Assembly: GCA_030549495.1 (NCBI GenBank) | Contig: JAUIRK010000420.1 | Span: 188,501-252,500, forward strand | Source: Nectonema munidae | Lineage: Eukaryota > Nematomorpha > Nectonematoida > Nectonematidae | DNA: 64,000 nt | Reading direction: 5' to 3' | In this document: piece by piece, positions 12,998 through 25,659 of the stretch | Layout of the letters: every line of letters starts with the position of its first letter | Position numbering within the stretch: the first letter of the stretch is position 1 | Notes under the pieces: model-generated | Told to the model about the DNA's origin: nothing | Seen by the model: the letters and a program-made list of their open reading frames with translations, nothing else | Database searches by the model: none | Translations under genes and position numbers: made by a program

Positions 12998-13009
12998 CTG
13001 AGTATAAAT

Positions 13010-14170
13010 ATATATAATAAAACATTTTTTCTTATATTAAAGAGAAATTTATTGAGTAAGAAAAAAAATATATCAAAACTAGTGAAAAGTAACTCATTTA
13101 CATCTTAATTAAAAACAGCCGGTTTTTACAAAAAAATATTTTAATAACTGCTGAAAAATGACACTAAACGTCGATATAAAAACTCAGAACTGATTTTTAG
13201 AGTAAGCACTGGACAGGGCCCCACCATCAAAAAATTGAAATTTACAAATTGAAATGAAATAATGAATTAATTTTTGACAATGGGCTTATAGGAACAATCC
13301 AAAGCAAATAAAATCAAAATATAGGAAAATTATTGTTGATAAACGACCAAACTGTTAACTTTAGATGGGCCTTCTACCTCTAATAAGAAAGCAGATTTAA
13401 TTTGTCTTTGCTATGAGAAACGAAGATAAGAAATATTAACCATGATAAAATCTAAAACGTAAACAAAGAAATAGGACATAAGTAGAGAAAGAAGCTTATG
13501 AACAGAAAGAGAAAAGCAGCATTTGATGCTTCAATTTTAGACACAGCCAGTAGGTGAGCAAATATATTAGTGCCCCATTTGACCTCTCCAAATATTAATT
13601 TCTGGGTACGTTACTGTATGCATTGGCCAAATATTAAATGTAGACATGTGCCACAATTAATCAAGTCATAAAGATTTGATCAACATGGAATGTTTTCTCT
13701 ATTTCTATCATCACTTTTCTCTTGTTTGATGTGTTCTTTCAACTCCAGATGTTTATCTTCTGTCTGTAAAATAGGTACCATTTTATTTTATAAACCTTAC
13801 ACGTATAGCAGTGTTGCCTCATCGTTCGTTATTTGTCAACTTTTAGACTTTTCGAATTCTTTGAAATAAAATGTAATTTACTAATTTTTTTTTTAATGTT
13901 TTGAAATTAAAAAGTATAATTTATATATTGATAAGGTCTTTTTAGTTAAATAGTTAACTTAGCAAGTTGTTTCGAGTAACATGACCAAATATTAGAACCA
14001 GGAGCCCATCATCATATGATATATTCATTCAACCCATTAATGACCATTACAACTAAAAATTGAGAAACAAGTTGAAATGAAGTGTAAAACAGTTCACGTG
14101 TGTATGAAAGAACTAAAAATTTATGTTATATCGTTTTCCAATTCTCCAGATGTGATATATTGAATGGTCC
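13010..14170. other. AT-rich stretch with no gene seen
   Basis: No coding frame, terminal repeat pair or RNA gene that I can support. Confidence 0.4.
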
Positions 14171-14177
14171 TCTAAAG

Positions 14178-14245
14178 CATGGGTTCCCAACCTGTGGTAC
14201 GCGAAGCTTTGTCAAGTGGTACGCGTAGTGTTTTTGCTTAAAGCC
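14178..14245 (+). repeat. Solo left end of a hAT-like element
   Basis: CATGGGTTCCCAACCTGTGG followed by two GGTACGCG-type repeats matches the common left end of Charlie-like hAT elements (CAGGGGTTCYCAACCTGTGG type). No matching right end was found within a few kilobases, so this is probably a truncated copy. Confidence 0.45.
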
Positions 14246-15049
14246 AAAAAATGCTCAGAATTGACCCAAATCTATATATCAATATAAAGAATATATTCAT
14301 TGATAAAAATTGATATATGTTTGCTTGTATTTATCCATTAAAAATAAAATATAATGTAGCAGTAACCCTTCCGTGCACAGCATAATTCAGATGTGCTCAT
14401 CTGATGTTATTATTCAAACAATTCTAATTTCATGCAGTGCACGGATACAGCGACATTACCATAAATATTACTAGTGTGCTTAAATTTTCGAGGATCTAAG
14501 TCTGTCGCATAATCAAAAAATTAACTGAAAAATTTATTCCATTTTTTAAATGGATTGTTATTTTTATATTATGACTTTTTTTAATACATTTTGATCTATC
14601 AGGGGCGTAACACAGGAGGGGAGGGAGGGCAAGATCTTGAATCTCAGTATATTTTCTCTTAACACCATATGTTCTCATGATATGTTGTTTTCTGAGTCAG
14701 ATAAAACACACCAAAACATTGTGTTTGTAGATATTTTGGACATTTTAGAAAGCTTTGTGATGTTTTGATGTATTTCATGCTCTTTTGATGTAAAAAATTT
14801 TGGCCCTAAATTTTGAGAGCTTTGAGACTATTTTTCAGTGCTGTAAAGTATAATATAAATTCTACTACTAGGCCATCTTCAGGTACGCACGCTTTTAGAC
14901 AATTTCTTCATTACTGTTAATAACTTTTAATCTAAATCTTTTGCTGTCCAGACTTACATACACTATCATTTTCCTATTTTACTCACGCTATGCTTTAACT
15001 CTGATAAAATGTCAAAGGATAACTTTTTGATCAAATTTAATCAAAAAAT

Positions 15050-16735
15050 TGCAGATACTTTAAAGTGTTCGATTTTTTTTCTTCTGACGATCCTGAATTC
15101 ATAGCGAAACGCATATATGAGCAATAATGATTATGATCAAGCAAGCCTGTACGACTACTCATTATATACACAAAGCAAATAAATATAAATGTCCTAAGTC
15201 ACCTTGGATGAATGATGAAATAGCGACTTATTCATTTCTTCAGAATTAAAGGGTGAATAAGTCAAAATAAGAAACACGGTAAAGTAATAAGGTTAAACTA
15301 ATAACTATATGTTAAAATACAATTTAGTTTTGGTTCAAGTGCATCTGATATAAAATCAACTTGGAAAATGATAAATTCTAAAGCACACCTCACAAAAAAA
15401 TAAATTGCTCCATTGACAATAGATAAAAGGGAAGTAGTAACTGACTCATTAGAAATAGCCCGAATCTTTTAATAATAATCATTTTAATTATTTTTCCGAA
15501 CATAACTCGGATAGTAATGATATTTTAAAATACTTATCTCACAATTAAGTATTCTTTCAGTTTCACCAAATAAGTTTCAATGATGTACTCATTGCCATAG
15601 ATAACTTAAAAAAGTAAATGTGTGGACTTTTGTGGCTTAACCCCTTCCGATATTAAACTCGTTTATTGCATCGCTCCTTATGAAGTTATTCAACATATGC
15701 ATTAAGCTTGGTGTATTTCCTTAAGTTTTTAAAACTTCCAAAGTAATTCCAATTTTAAAGAAAGGTGACACTTCTAATGTAGAAAATTATAGACCGATAT
15801 CTCATATTTCCATAATTTTTGAAAGAATATTATACAATCAGATTAACCACCGCTTTAATTACAATTCTTTATTTTATTCTGGACAATTTGGGGTTAGAAG
15901 AGGCTACTCTACAGAAGTGTGTCATTTTATATTCATTAGTAAAGTTGCGAATGCTCTTCAACATAAATAGAATGTTTTAACTTTTTTATTGACCTTAAAA
16001 AGGCCTTTGACTGCATCCTTATGTCTTACTTTAAAAAAACGTAAACTCAATGGTTTTTCAAATTTACCTATCAATTTCTTCATTTATATTTTCATTAAAG
16101 ATTCCAAAGAGTTTTGTAAATAATTCCTCATCACTTCCATTAAAATTGCCAAATGGAGTCCCCGAGGTTCTGTCCTTGATCCATTGTTGTTTTCTATTTA
16201 TATCAATCACTTGCCTAATTCATCAATAAGGGGTGAATTTATGCTGTTTGCCAACGATATTTCTCTGATATTGACAGATGCTGTCCTTGACAATGAAATG
16301 ATTTTATCTATACTTTCATTGAAATAAAATGTTGATTTAATTTGAATTCTTTGACCATGAATAACAATAAATCCCCCTGCATTGATTTTTGAATTTAAAA
16401 CAAAGAAATGAGTTTACTGAAATACTTAGCAAAACAGGAGTATCTTTGGTGAAAAAGTTTAATCTTTTAGGTCTTATCATTAATGAAAAACTTAAATGGA
16501 ATGACCATGTCCTTTATCTGTATAATAAACTTTCCTATGTTACAGGAGGTTTAAAATTTTGCAGAAAATTTCTCTCTTCCCCCTGTTTAATACTTCTTTA
16601 CAAATCTCTTTTCCTCCCTCATTTACACTAAGTGTTGTAAATTGGGGACAATCTCCCACCACCAAATTACGGCCTCTTCATGAAAAAAACACTATGTTTT
16701 TCAAAAGTTATTTTATACATACATCTCTTCTCTAA
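15050..16735 (+). mobile_element. LINE B: decayed non-LTR retrotransposon
   Basis: Frames in all three plus phases read together as a Jockey/CR1-like reverse transcriptase. There is a pre-RT segment SPWMNDEIATY near 15205, the fingers motif KKGDTSNVENYRPIS near 15760, SGQFGVRRGYST near 15880, a palm segment 'LKRPLTAS' near 15995, and a thumb frame at 16389-16631 with KFNLLGLIINEKLKWNDHV and LLYKSLFLPHL. The catalytic box reads LFANDISL near 16250, with Asn replacing the first Asp of the usual FADD. Together with the frame breaks this marks a dead copy. The 5' end is not resolved. Confidence 0.8.
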
Positions 16736-16747
16736 ACGTGTCTGACA

Positions 16748-16954
16748 GTGTGCGAAGTAGGAAATTTTCACTGGGAGGCATCTTCTGCTGTGTGGAGTCA
16801 CCCTTCACATAGAACACACAAACGTTGTAGGGAACGTCCTATGAGGTCTACTTCAACAAAAAAGATCAAAACGTCAAAGAAAAGGCGTGTGCTTGTATGC
16901 ATGTCTAAAGCTACATGCTGCCTTTTTAATTTTTTTTATATTTCTAACCCCTGA
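16748..16954 (+). other. Short basic frame between two LINEs; unrecognised
   Basis: A 68-residue frame in a locally more GC-balanced patch, with a central basic run (RSTSTKKIKTSKKRR). It lies after the end of LINE B and before the ORF1-like part of LINE D. It could be 5' leader sequence of LINE D or chance. No homology is recognised. Confidence 0.2.
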
Positions 16955-17633
16955 AAGCTTAACTTTTCTTTTATAAATCCATTACTATCTAATCTTTAAA
17001 CTTATTTTATACCTATTTTTTACTTTTCATTAGCTAATTATACTTTATTGCTCTATTTTTAATCACTCATTTCCTCTCACTATTTTTAGCTCTGACCACG
17101 GATCTATACCTACTCAATCATACCCTAACCCAACAAATACCTAACTCCAAGCACTAGAAAGCACCTTGCACCAAACTTGGCATTAAAAATCACTCCATCT
17201 AACAACATTTTAACTAAAAAAGAGAAGGCCATTCACCACCGCCAAGAAGTCATCAAAAGTCCAGATACCAAAAATAACTCCCTATAGATCACCAAAACAA
17301 GATCATCCCACTCCGGGACCATCTACTTTCAATTCAAAAATATAGATCAAAAAATTACCGCTAGAACAACGCTCATAAAAAACGGTCTAAATGCTAATGA
17401 TTTAACCAAAATTCATTCTACGTGGCATCCCTACCGATACACCATTAACCCAAATCACCAAATTTATTGAAGAACAAAATCCACATCTCAACACTATAGG
17501 CAAACTCGAAAATCCCATACAACTGGGAAAAACCGGCGTGTTTTGCTATACTATAATTTTAGAAGCAAATAACCCAGAAATATATAAATACTTATGTACT
17601 CAACACAAAATCTTTCTAGGTCGCCACCTACTC

Positions 17634-19325
17634 TAAACGTTACGTTTTTGAAAACTTTTTTTTCCACTGTTCTTCAAATATGAAAAAAACTTGGTCTAAA
17701 TTAAATCATTTTATAAATCCAAAGAACTATGAAACAATTAGATTAAAAAGTTTTGATAATTCCTTAGTAAGTTGTGATAAAGATGTTGCTGATTTAAAAC
17801 CTTTTCCTCTAAGTCTTCCAATGTTTGTGATTCATCATTTTGTGAAAAAATTTTCCTCTTTGCTCATCTTCCTTTAACTTAAATTCATTCACAATAAATG
17901 ATATATTGTCTGCTAACCTTAAAAATTCTGAAGTGAAAGATTATTTTGGCCTTTCAACGCTTGACATAAAAATTGTAAGATATGTAATTTCTCCTCTGTT
18001 TATCCAGATTCTTTTAAATTAATCAAAACAATACCAATACATAAGAAAGGTGATAAATATGATCCATCAAACTACCGCCCAATTTCAATCATACCGATAC
18101 TATCAAAAATATTTGAGAAATTGGTCTATAATCAAATTTCTAGTTATTTTTTAGTAATAACCTTCTTTCCAACCAACAATATGGCTTTAGACCTAACTAC
18201 TCAACTGAGATTTTCCACGCATCGTTTATTCAAAAAATTGTAACTGATCTTGAAACTAGTTTCAGTTCTTTTCCTTGACTTATCTAAAGCTTTTGATTCT
18301 ATTCCACACAATTTATTAATCTCTAAACTTTCTTTATATGGGTTTTCTTCTAAAACTCTAGAGTTCTTTATATCTTATCTTTCTAATAGGCTCCAGTATG
18401 TAGTTGTCAACTCAACTGTTTCAGAACCTACAATCATTTATTCAGTGTTCCTCAGGGGTCAATCTTGGCTCCCATTCTATTTTCAATATTTATTAATGAT
18501 ATATTTATGGTGTCTAGTTCTGATGTAATGCAATTTGCTGACGATATCACCATCATTTTTAGAGGTCCTTCTTTAAATTCAACTAAAATAAAATTTGGAA
18601 TTCAAAAATTTGCAACTTGGTTTTCAAAAAATAATCTTGTATTAAATTCAAAAAAATCAAATTACATGGTTTTTTCTAAAGCTAAAACATTTGAATATCT
18701 ATATTCCACATTTGATTCCTTTAAGTTTCAAAAAGTTACGTCATTTAACTTATTAGGCTTACACATAAATTCTAATCTTACGTGGACTGACCATATAAAT
18801 AATATTTCCAATAAACTCTACTATGTAATTAGTATATTAAAACAGTCGAGAAAATTTTTACCAACTAAAACACTTTTATTGTTATATAAAACTATCTTTG
18901 TTCCTCACATAACATACAGTTTATTTAACTTTGGTTTTTCTCCAACTGAACAAAAACTAGCTAATATTTAAGCAAAAAAAAGTTTCTCATACTAATGCCT
19001 TGTTTTCTGAGAATGCTATTCTCAAAGTTCAAGATTTGTATGAACTAAAAATCTCCTTGTATACCTATAAATTTTATTATGGTTTCCCTTCTCCTTATCT
19101 TTAAGATTCTCCTTATCTTTTTCATCTAAAGTCTCCTCGTTTCAGCAATTTATTTAAACTTCCTTTTTACCATCTCTCAAAGTCAAAGCAGTGCTTCATA
19201 TACAGAATACTTAACAAATTCAATTCCACTGTAAACTCACTTTCACAATTCCCTCGTATTTCTTCATATAAAGCCTATGCGAAAAAAAAAATTTTCTCTG
19301 TAGCGTTTACATAAACCATATCATA
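17634..19325 (+). mobile_element. LINE C: 5'-truncated non-LTR retrotransposon inside LINE D
   Basis: It begins with a pre-RT segment (MKKTWSKLNHFINPKNYETI) and continues with IPIHKKGDKYDPSNYRPIS near 18030, FLDLSKAFDSIPHNLL near 18272, LSLYGFSSKTLEFFISYLSN near 18327, a near-complete APILFSIFINDI motif at 18466, and an intact catalytic FADDITIIF at 18534. The 168-residue frame 18465-18971 covers palm and thumb, with NLLGLHINSNLTWTDHI. The C-terminal tail ends near 19315 (SYKAYAKKKIFSVAF). It interrupts the ORF1-to-endonuclease order of LINE D. The clade is CR1/Jockey-like by motif. There are few frame breaks for its length, so it is younger than LINE D's other decay. Confidence 0.8.
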
Positions 19326-20968
19326 TCTCAACACAGCCCAATTTTATCTAACTACTCATGCTAACTAATTTACACACAAATCTAAATCACTCAAAAACTG
19401 CTTGCGACAACCTTCACAACATCTTGCACTCACACACGTATGACAAAATATCAATAAACGAAAATTCCACACCAAACAGCGAACTACATACATACTCCTA
19501 CACATACCCCCGATAACAGAATTCACTCAGCATGAATATTTATAAAACGATCAATTACCATACACCACTATATCAATACCCTAGTTCAAACTACTTCTTC
19601 ACACTTATTCCCTCAAACTCCTACTCTTCTGCTCTCTCTACTCCCAACCTTCCTTAAACCACCCGTTACCTACTCTCAATCACTTTCACAAATCAAACAT
19701 AACATAGACAACCACCACCACAAAGTCATATCGACCGACTTAAATGCTAGATCCTACCTCTGGGAAATAAAATCAAATACATGAGGCTCACTCACACTCG
19801 AATTTCTAGCATCTCACAATCTAATAACAGCCAACATCGATAAATCCCCAACCTTTAGACGCCTGCGGCTAAACAACACATATCAATCGCACGATTTAAC
19901 CATCATTTCCAACGAAACAAGAAGTATGATTCAAAATTGATCTCAGAAATCCCATCCGCTTCCGACCACGCATGCATAACCTTTCAAATCGAGCTCAGTA
20001 CTAAACTCTCAAAAATTCCAAATCCTAATTATGGCAAACAAATATTCTGGACAGCATTCCTTCACAATCTTAAATCCAAGCTAGACAACATCACCCTGAC
20101 CACAGATACAACAATTAATCTAGAAATATCTGCACTTCAACTTAACAAATTCATCACAGCGAGCATTCACGCCGCAACTCCTACAAACCAGCTTCCTAAA
20201 AGACAGCACGCTCCTTTTTGGAACCGTACATAAACAACCTCAAACAACAATTACGCAAATCCTTAAAAAATCTAGGAAAAACAAACTCTCACAGTAACAT
20301 TCAACATTACTTCTTCCTTAAAACTCAAAAAAGCTTAAAAAATAAGCCTGGAAACATTTTTGTAATCAAACTCCAACAAACCCATGGCCAATCAACAAAC
20401 TTATACACAAAAAGCATACAGCATCACTCTCTAATCTTCTTTCAAATAATCTAGGTTCAATATTTATCAACCACCCTTCACTTAGCACTCTATTTCCCGC
20501 CGACACTAATGTAACCGACAATATTACCCATACACTTATTAGAATGGAAACAAAAACATACCTACTAAATAACTCCATTAACTCACACCCAGAAATTACA
20601 ATCAAAGAGCTAAACAAAACCATACATTCCATGAAAACAAAATCTTCTAGCAGTTGTGACTTCATCTCCATTAAACATGTGAAAAAAGCCTACCACATAC
20701 GACACCCTCATCTCCTCAACATTTTCAACGCCTGCCTCAAACTAAGCTATTTCCCAAATATTTCGAAAATATGCAAACTAGTGCTAATCCCCAAACCAAA
20801 TCGCAACCTAAAAATACCGAATTGGCCCTATCTCGCCTAACTCTGTACCTAGAAAAAACACTGAATAACCAAAATATCGTAACAACCACATTTCTAGACA
20901 TCGAAAATGCCTTCAACGCAGCATGGCACCCTGCAATCATCAAGAACCTCATCAAAAATACCCTACAT

Positions 20969-22384
20969 TAGGGTGTTTCAAAAAATGAAACTTGTTGGAT
21001 TTTTATGAGCAACCTCTCGTTACATTCCTTTTCATCAACTATTTTGGCATAATTTTATACTGTAAAGTCCACATCTTGATGTCGCGCAGAGCTACAGAAG
21101 TCAGTACCTATACAGAAGTTATGGGGGCATAACATGTCGTTCACTCCTGTCTTGTACAGCAGTGAGTTGTTCATCTTTGTGAAGTGACAAAACATTTTAA
21201 GGGATCGTATTTATCATTATTCATTAAAATTTCAAAAATTTATTAATACATATAGAAGTATACCACTAGAACGATGAATTATTAAATACATCCTACGTCG
21301 TGAATGACATGTTTGTTGACTACACCATATTATCTAATCGATAAGTTGGTGTTTCCTATTATTCACTGTATTTTATATTTTTGATTATTTCGATAAATTA
21401 GTTCAATATTATGTGATAAATCTCTCATGTAATGAATATTATAGGAAATAATCTCCATCAATTTTCTAACATAAATACATTAGTTTGCCATTATTAATCG
21501 AGATTCAACGTTTCCTCCTGACATAGCAGTTCAAAGAAAATAGACCCCGCTTTTAGATCAACTATAATAATACAGAAACTTATACGTGTTTGTTGTTTGC
21601 ACTCCTTGTTGGTCCACTGCCTCTATTCAAATGTCTGAGTTGCGGTCAAAGAATACTCTCTGGCTGGTTGACGGATTAGCAACGAACGAAGAATTTAAAT
21701 GATTTCTGCATTTTTATTGCCAAGCATTACGTTCGTGCCTGGTTCTTGGCACGTTCAGTTGTCAGTGCTCTCCGTCATGATATCGCCCTTTTCAACGCTC
21801 TGGAAGAAGAAGACAACGAGATCGTCAGGAAGGCTGAAACGAAGGCGCTGGCACGTCATATGTGGTATCTGTCTGAGATTAACGCTGGAATAGCACTCTT
21901 TGATGAAGAACTGTCCCTTCAGGAGAAGAAATTGTTCGTCGCAAACATGAAGGCAACTGAGGGATCCAAAGAGAATTCTCCCCCTCCCAGGGCTCTTCCT
22001 GATGGAATAAAAGACAAGACAGTGACCTCCTTTGTAACTAAAAATACCAAGAAATTCTTTGAACTCATGAATATCGACACGAGTTTTTTTGACGAGGATC
22101 CGGCAAAATGGAAGGATAACCCTTCTTATCAAGCTGGACTCCAACGAGTAGAGGGACTGGTCACTTACTTCTCCATGTAGTCGAAGCCTACCGGAAAGAA
22201 TTCCCAAGTCGGACCAAATCCTGCCTTATGAAAAAGCTGAAATGAATTGCGCGACTTTATACCATTGGCCGATGCTCTTCAAATTTTTAATATTTGATTT
22301 TTTATTAAAAAAGAACAAAATAAAAGGTTGCTTACAATTTTCAGTTGAATTAAAATTTTTCCCCTATAATTGTGAAACACCCTA
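20969..22384 (+). mobile_element. 1416-bp hAT element nested in LINE D
   Basis: The terminal inverted repeats are TAGGGTGTTTCA at 20969 and TGAAACACCCTA ending at 22384. They are flanked by CCCTACAT on both sides (20961-20968 and 22385-22392), a perfect 8-bp target duplication as hAT elements make. The reverse transcriptase of LINE D resumes directly after it, which confirms insertion into that LINE. It carries only a C-terminal transposase fragment (21746-22180), related to the larger element at 59737-62425. It is therefore most likely an internally deleted, non-autonomous relative. The intact duplication suggests it is younger than its host LINE. Confidence 0.9.
21746..22180 (+). CDS. C-terminal fragment of hAT-like transposase
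   Basis: A 144-residue frame inside the nested hAT element. It aligns by eye with residues of the transposase frame at 61208-62146. Here it reads ALARHMWYLSEINAGIALFD, and there AFSKHLWYLTEEFIPLALF. A second block, TKNTKKFFELMNIDTSFFDE, matches DSWVFFKTLQMDTGFLQL. The region upstream in the element lacks the N-terminal and catalytic parts. The protein as it stands cannot be a functional transposase. The start codon shown is simply the first ATG in frame and may not be used. Confidence 0.65.
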   Translation: MARSVVSALRHDIALFNALEEEDNEIVRKAETKALARHMWYLSEINAGIALFDEELSLQEKKLFVANMKATEGSKENSPPPRALPDGIKDKTVTSFVTKNTKKFFELMNIDTSFFDEDPAKWKDNPSYQAGLQRVEGLVTYFSM

Positions 22385-22769
22385 CCCTACATACATAATC
22401 AAATTCATAAACAACTACCTTCATGCTACATAACAACAATGCATACTCAGAAACTAACTTTCTCCACTCCGCAAGGGGGTAGCCTATCAGATATCCTATG
22501 GCTAATCCTCATCAACCCCATTCTTAATTTCATCAACGCAAACTCCGACTTTGCCCAATTTTACTTTGATGATATCTTATTTACCTTCTCAAATACACTA
22601 CAACTAAACATCAATCGCACTGCGATCTAATCACACAAATACAAACAATGGCCACCAACTACAAAGTCTCTTTCAACTTAGATAAACTAAAACTTATACA
22701 CTTCACACGAATAAGAATAACTCCACTACAACTGAAACTAAACATATCAACAATAAGCAATTGCACAAA

Positions 22770-25555
22770 ATCTTAAATTTTGCAACAAATTCAGTTTTTT
22801 ATTGCAACTCTAATATTTGTTCTCATGTAAAAATAAACATTATTTTCTCTCGTCTTTTTTAGTGTTCACATTGTAAATCTATCTCAACCCCTTTCTTTCT
22901 TTCTCCTTCAAAAATAAAAAATTTGAAAAGAATTACATTATCAAACAAATTTTAAAAAATTGCGCATTCTAGTTATTCAATACTTGTTTATGATCAAGTA
23001 AAAAAGATTTAATCACTTGCACAATCCTTTTGCTGAAACAAACAAACAAACAAACAAAAACGAAATGACTTTGGGACAAATTGAGAGACGACGAATTGAC
23101 CGGGTACCTTATCTTAGTTATATTGCATCTATGATTTTTAGGTTAAATGTTGTAACTTATAAATATCTGCCATTCAAGCGGTCACTTCTGAGTATCTGTG
23201 CAATGCTTATCTTAATGTTTAATGTTACCTACACCTGTTTCAATATATATTTTTTTTAGTTGTAATCTGTTACATCGTCTTAATAAATATCTTCTTCTTC
23301 TTCTTATGTTAAATAGTATATAAATCAAAACATATGAAATATAACTCATTTTTCATTTGAAAAACTTGAATTTCAAACTCAAGTTTGAAATTTCCTATTT
23401 CCAAAAGTTTTCCTATTTCCATAAAATTGAATTCACAAATAATAATTAACGTAGGCTGCTTACTTTATGGCAACAATAAAATATGAGAGAGAAAATGAAG
23501 ATGTTTAGAGCGCTATAACGCCACAGAGACTTGACAAAGTTGATTTATTATTGACAACTGCACAACACTCTTTACAGAGTTAGCATAGATAAAATGATGA
23601 ACAAAAATATTTCTTTATAAGTAAATCAACTTAGCTGTGCCAGATTATGGCACGATGGGCTAAAATGGGTTTAATAAACTGCAAATCACTCGAATATGAG
23701 TGATGAAATGAAAAAAGGCAGCCACAATTACTGAAAACAAAACATTGTTCGTTGGAGTATATGCGGATCCCATGATGAGAATAATGTTCTTTGAAAAGCA
23801 GAAAAAAGGTGAAAAGATAGATCTATGTGCTGCTGCTGAGAAAATGGTAGGTTTGAAAAATAAACATAACAAGCGAGCATTTTGCCTGATTCCAATAACA
23901 GATTCGGATGAAAACATCGATATAAATCAAGATGATTTTGAAGATTTGTTAGATAAGAATGATTAGAACGACGTAAAATAAAAAAGCTTATTTCTACCGT
24001 AAAGGAGTAGAAAAAAATCTTGAAAATTTTAAAAATAATTTTTATAAACCATTAGAACAAACAGAATCATTTGACAGAGAAACAAAATTATATAGAAATT
24101 GTACAAAGAGTAGGTATGAAAGAGAAGATGGCCGAAGCATTTTTGCTTTTCTTGGTGATTGATTTTTTATCAAAAAAGAAACATCGAGCAATAATCAATA
24201 ATAATTTTCTGGCTGTTAAGATTTTAATACATTTGTCCTGTATAGTTTTAATTTAGCGAGTACTTAAGCGACTTCAATTGAATTTTACTTTTATTTGTAA
24301 ACGTATGCAAACTTTAAATCGTCTTATTTGATGATGAAACGTCATTATTCAATATTATTAATTGTTTCTGAAAGAGCTCTAATATTGATTCTCTTGAATC
24401 AATATTAAGAGATAAAAATAAATTATATTATCTTTGTTTTGTCCACTACTTTTGGTAGAGCAGGGTCGGCGGACATTTATAATTTTTGCTTAAAATAGTT
24501 TCTCTTTTTTTAATTGTATACCTTTCCAAAATTTATCTTGCAAAAATACAAACTAAATTTTTGAAAACCCTAAATCAGAATCAAGTATTTTAAGGACCTT
24601 TAAAAAAGCTTGGAGTTGAGTCTGAGGCGATTTTTTAAATACCCCGAGTCGGAGTCAAGTATCTAAAAAACCAAAAGTAACATTTCCTAAAACGGAACAT
24701 GGTAAAGTAGAAAACAGAAAATATGTGCTTCTATGTAAGCTGTTTCCTGTTCAAACATCTCATTAAGCTAACAAAAACTATTATAAGAATATTTATTTTT
24801 AAGGAAATGAAAGAACGCAATTACGGAAATAAAAATACACAATACGGTTTTTTGAAATTCTTACCTGAGTGAAAGAATAAAAATGGCTTCGAGGATTCGC
24901 TAGATAAAGAAAATTAACGAAGTAAGGTTTTAAGATTTCCTCAAAATAAGACAAGCATAGCCTTTGGGGAAGACTACTCAGCATGCTTTTAAGCAAATGC
25001 AGTCACATAAGAACGACACAATGATACATTGTTTATCGCAAGACCATCACTTCTCATAGAGAATGGTCATTAGTGTGTTCACGAAATACTGCTTGATCTC
25101 AAAGGGCTTAAGCACGATCAATATGGAAGAAAGAGGGCAGGTAGGTACAATGCGATAAATCAAAAAGTATTCCGTGTTTTCGTTAGAAATGTTTGTATTG
25201 TGAATTTAAGCGCCATTTTTTAAAATGTGGTGCTTTTTGTTCCCTTTATATATTATATCAACAATTTAAGCAAATATGTAGTTATAATGTTTCTTTGCCG
25301 AGATCCAGAACTAATTTTTGCTCCTAGGAATATATTTGCTTCCTGAGTATCTTTTTCTGGATTTTTAATAGGTTCTTTCTCCATACTTTCTCAATACTTT
25401 AGAAAATATTGTTTCACTCTTGCTTGTATAGCATTATTATGAAATATTTGCAATAGTAATGTTTTTTTATAAATAAATAAAGTCATCAAAATTTGAAAAA
25501 TTTTATAATAACCTTTACAGTTTTTGTACAATGTACCCTAATGAGTTAGACAATA
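22770..25555. other. AT-rich stretch with simple repeats; no gene seen
   Basis: Contains short simple repeats ((CTTT) near 22905, (AAAC) near 23036, (CTT) near 23288). A frame at 23745-23966 (73 residues) has an acidic tail (DSDENIDINQDDFEDLLD) but no recognisable family. I see no terminal-repeat pair or RNA gene. A GAGTCGGAGTC-type motif near 24650 resembles the inner part of a widespread small-element family. Confidence 0.35.
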
Positions 25556-25559
25556 AATT

Positions 25560-25651
25560 ACCATTTTGTTCATTGACAGATTATTGGGGGTTCGGAAAGA
25601 TGGTCTTATAACTCAGGGGGTAGTTAACGAAAAAAAGGTTGAGAACCTCTG
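25560..25651. repeat. Solo right end of a hAT-like element
   Basis: AAAAAAGGTTGAGAACCTCTG at the right edge is the reverse complement of the common hAT left-end sequence CAGAGGTTCTCAACC. The preceding GGGGG-rich segment is also usual for that family. No left partner with a matching 8-bp duplication (CTTTATAC follows on the right) was found. Confidence 0.4.
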
Positions 25652-25659
25652 CTTTATAC

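Larger units (their letters stand above)
17095..22765 (+). mobile_element. LINE D: Jockey/R1-like retrotransposon, split by two insertions
   Basis: Distinctive because its sense strand is C-rich. An ORF1-like part (17400-17633) reads LRGIPTDTPLTQITKFIEEQ and then GVFCYTIILEA, like the gag-type ORF1 of Jockey elements. After an inserted LINE (C), an endonuclease-like part at 19690-19990 contains TDLNARSYLWE, a TFRR segment, SHDLTIISNE and SDHACITFQI, matching the C-terminal blocks of LINE apurinic endonucleases. RT frames follow: KSSSSCDFISIKHVKKAY near 20640, FLDIENAFNAAWHPAIIKNL near 20890, then a hAT insertion, then STPQGGSLSDILWLILINP near 22465 and the catalytic FYFDDILF near 22563. Several frame breaks are present. 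Confidence 0.75.

Noticed and set aside
20366-20955. Minus-strand frames over LINE D
   Set aside because: They mirror the sense reverse-transcriptase frames and carry no domain of their own.
14178-25651. hAT-like left end at 14178 and right end at 25651 as the two ends of one 11-kb element
   Set aside because: The flanks do not match as an 8-bp duplication, the end sequences differ, and LINEs and another hAT lie between. They are more simply two solo ends.
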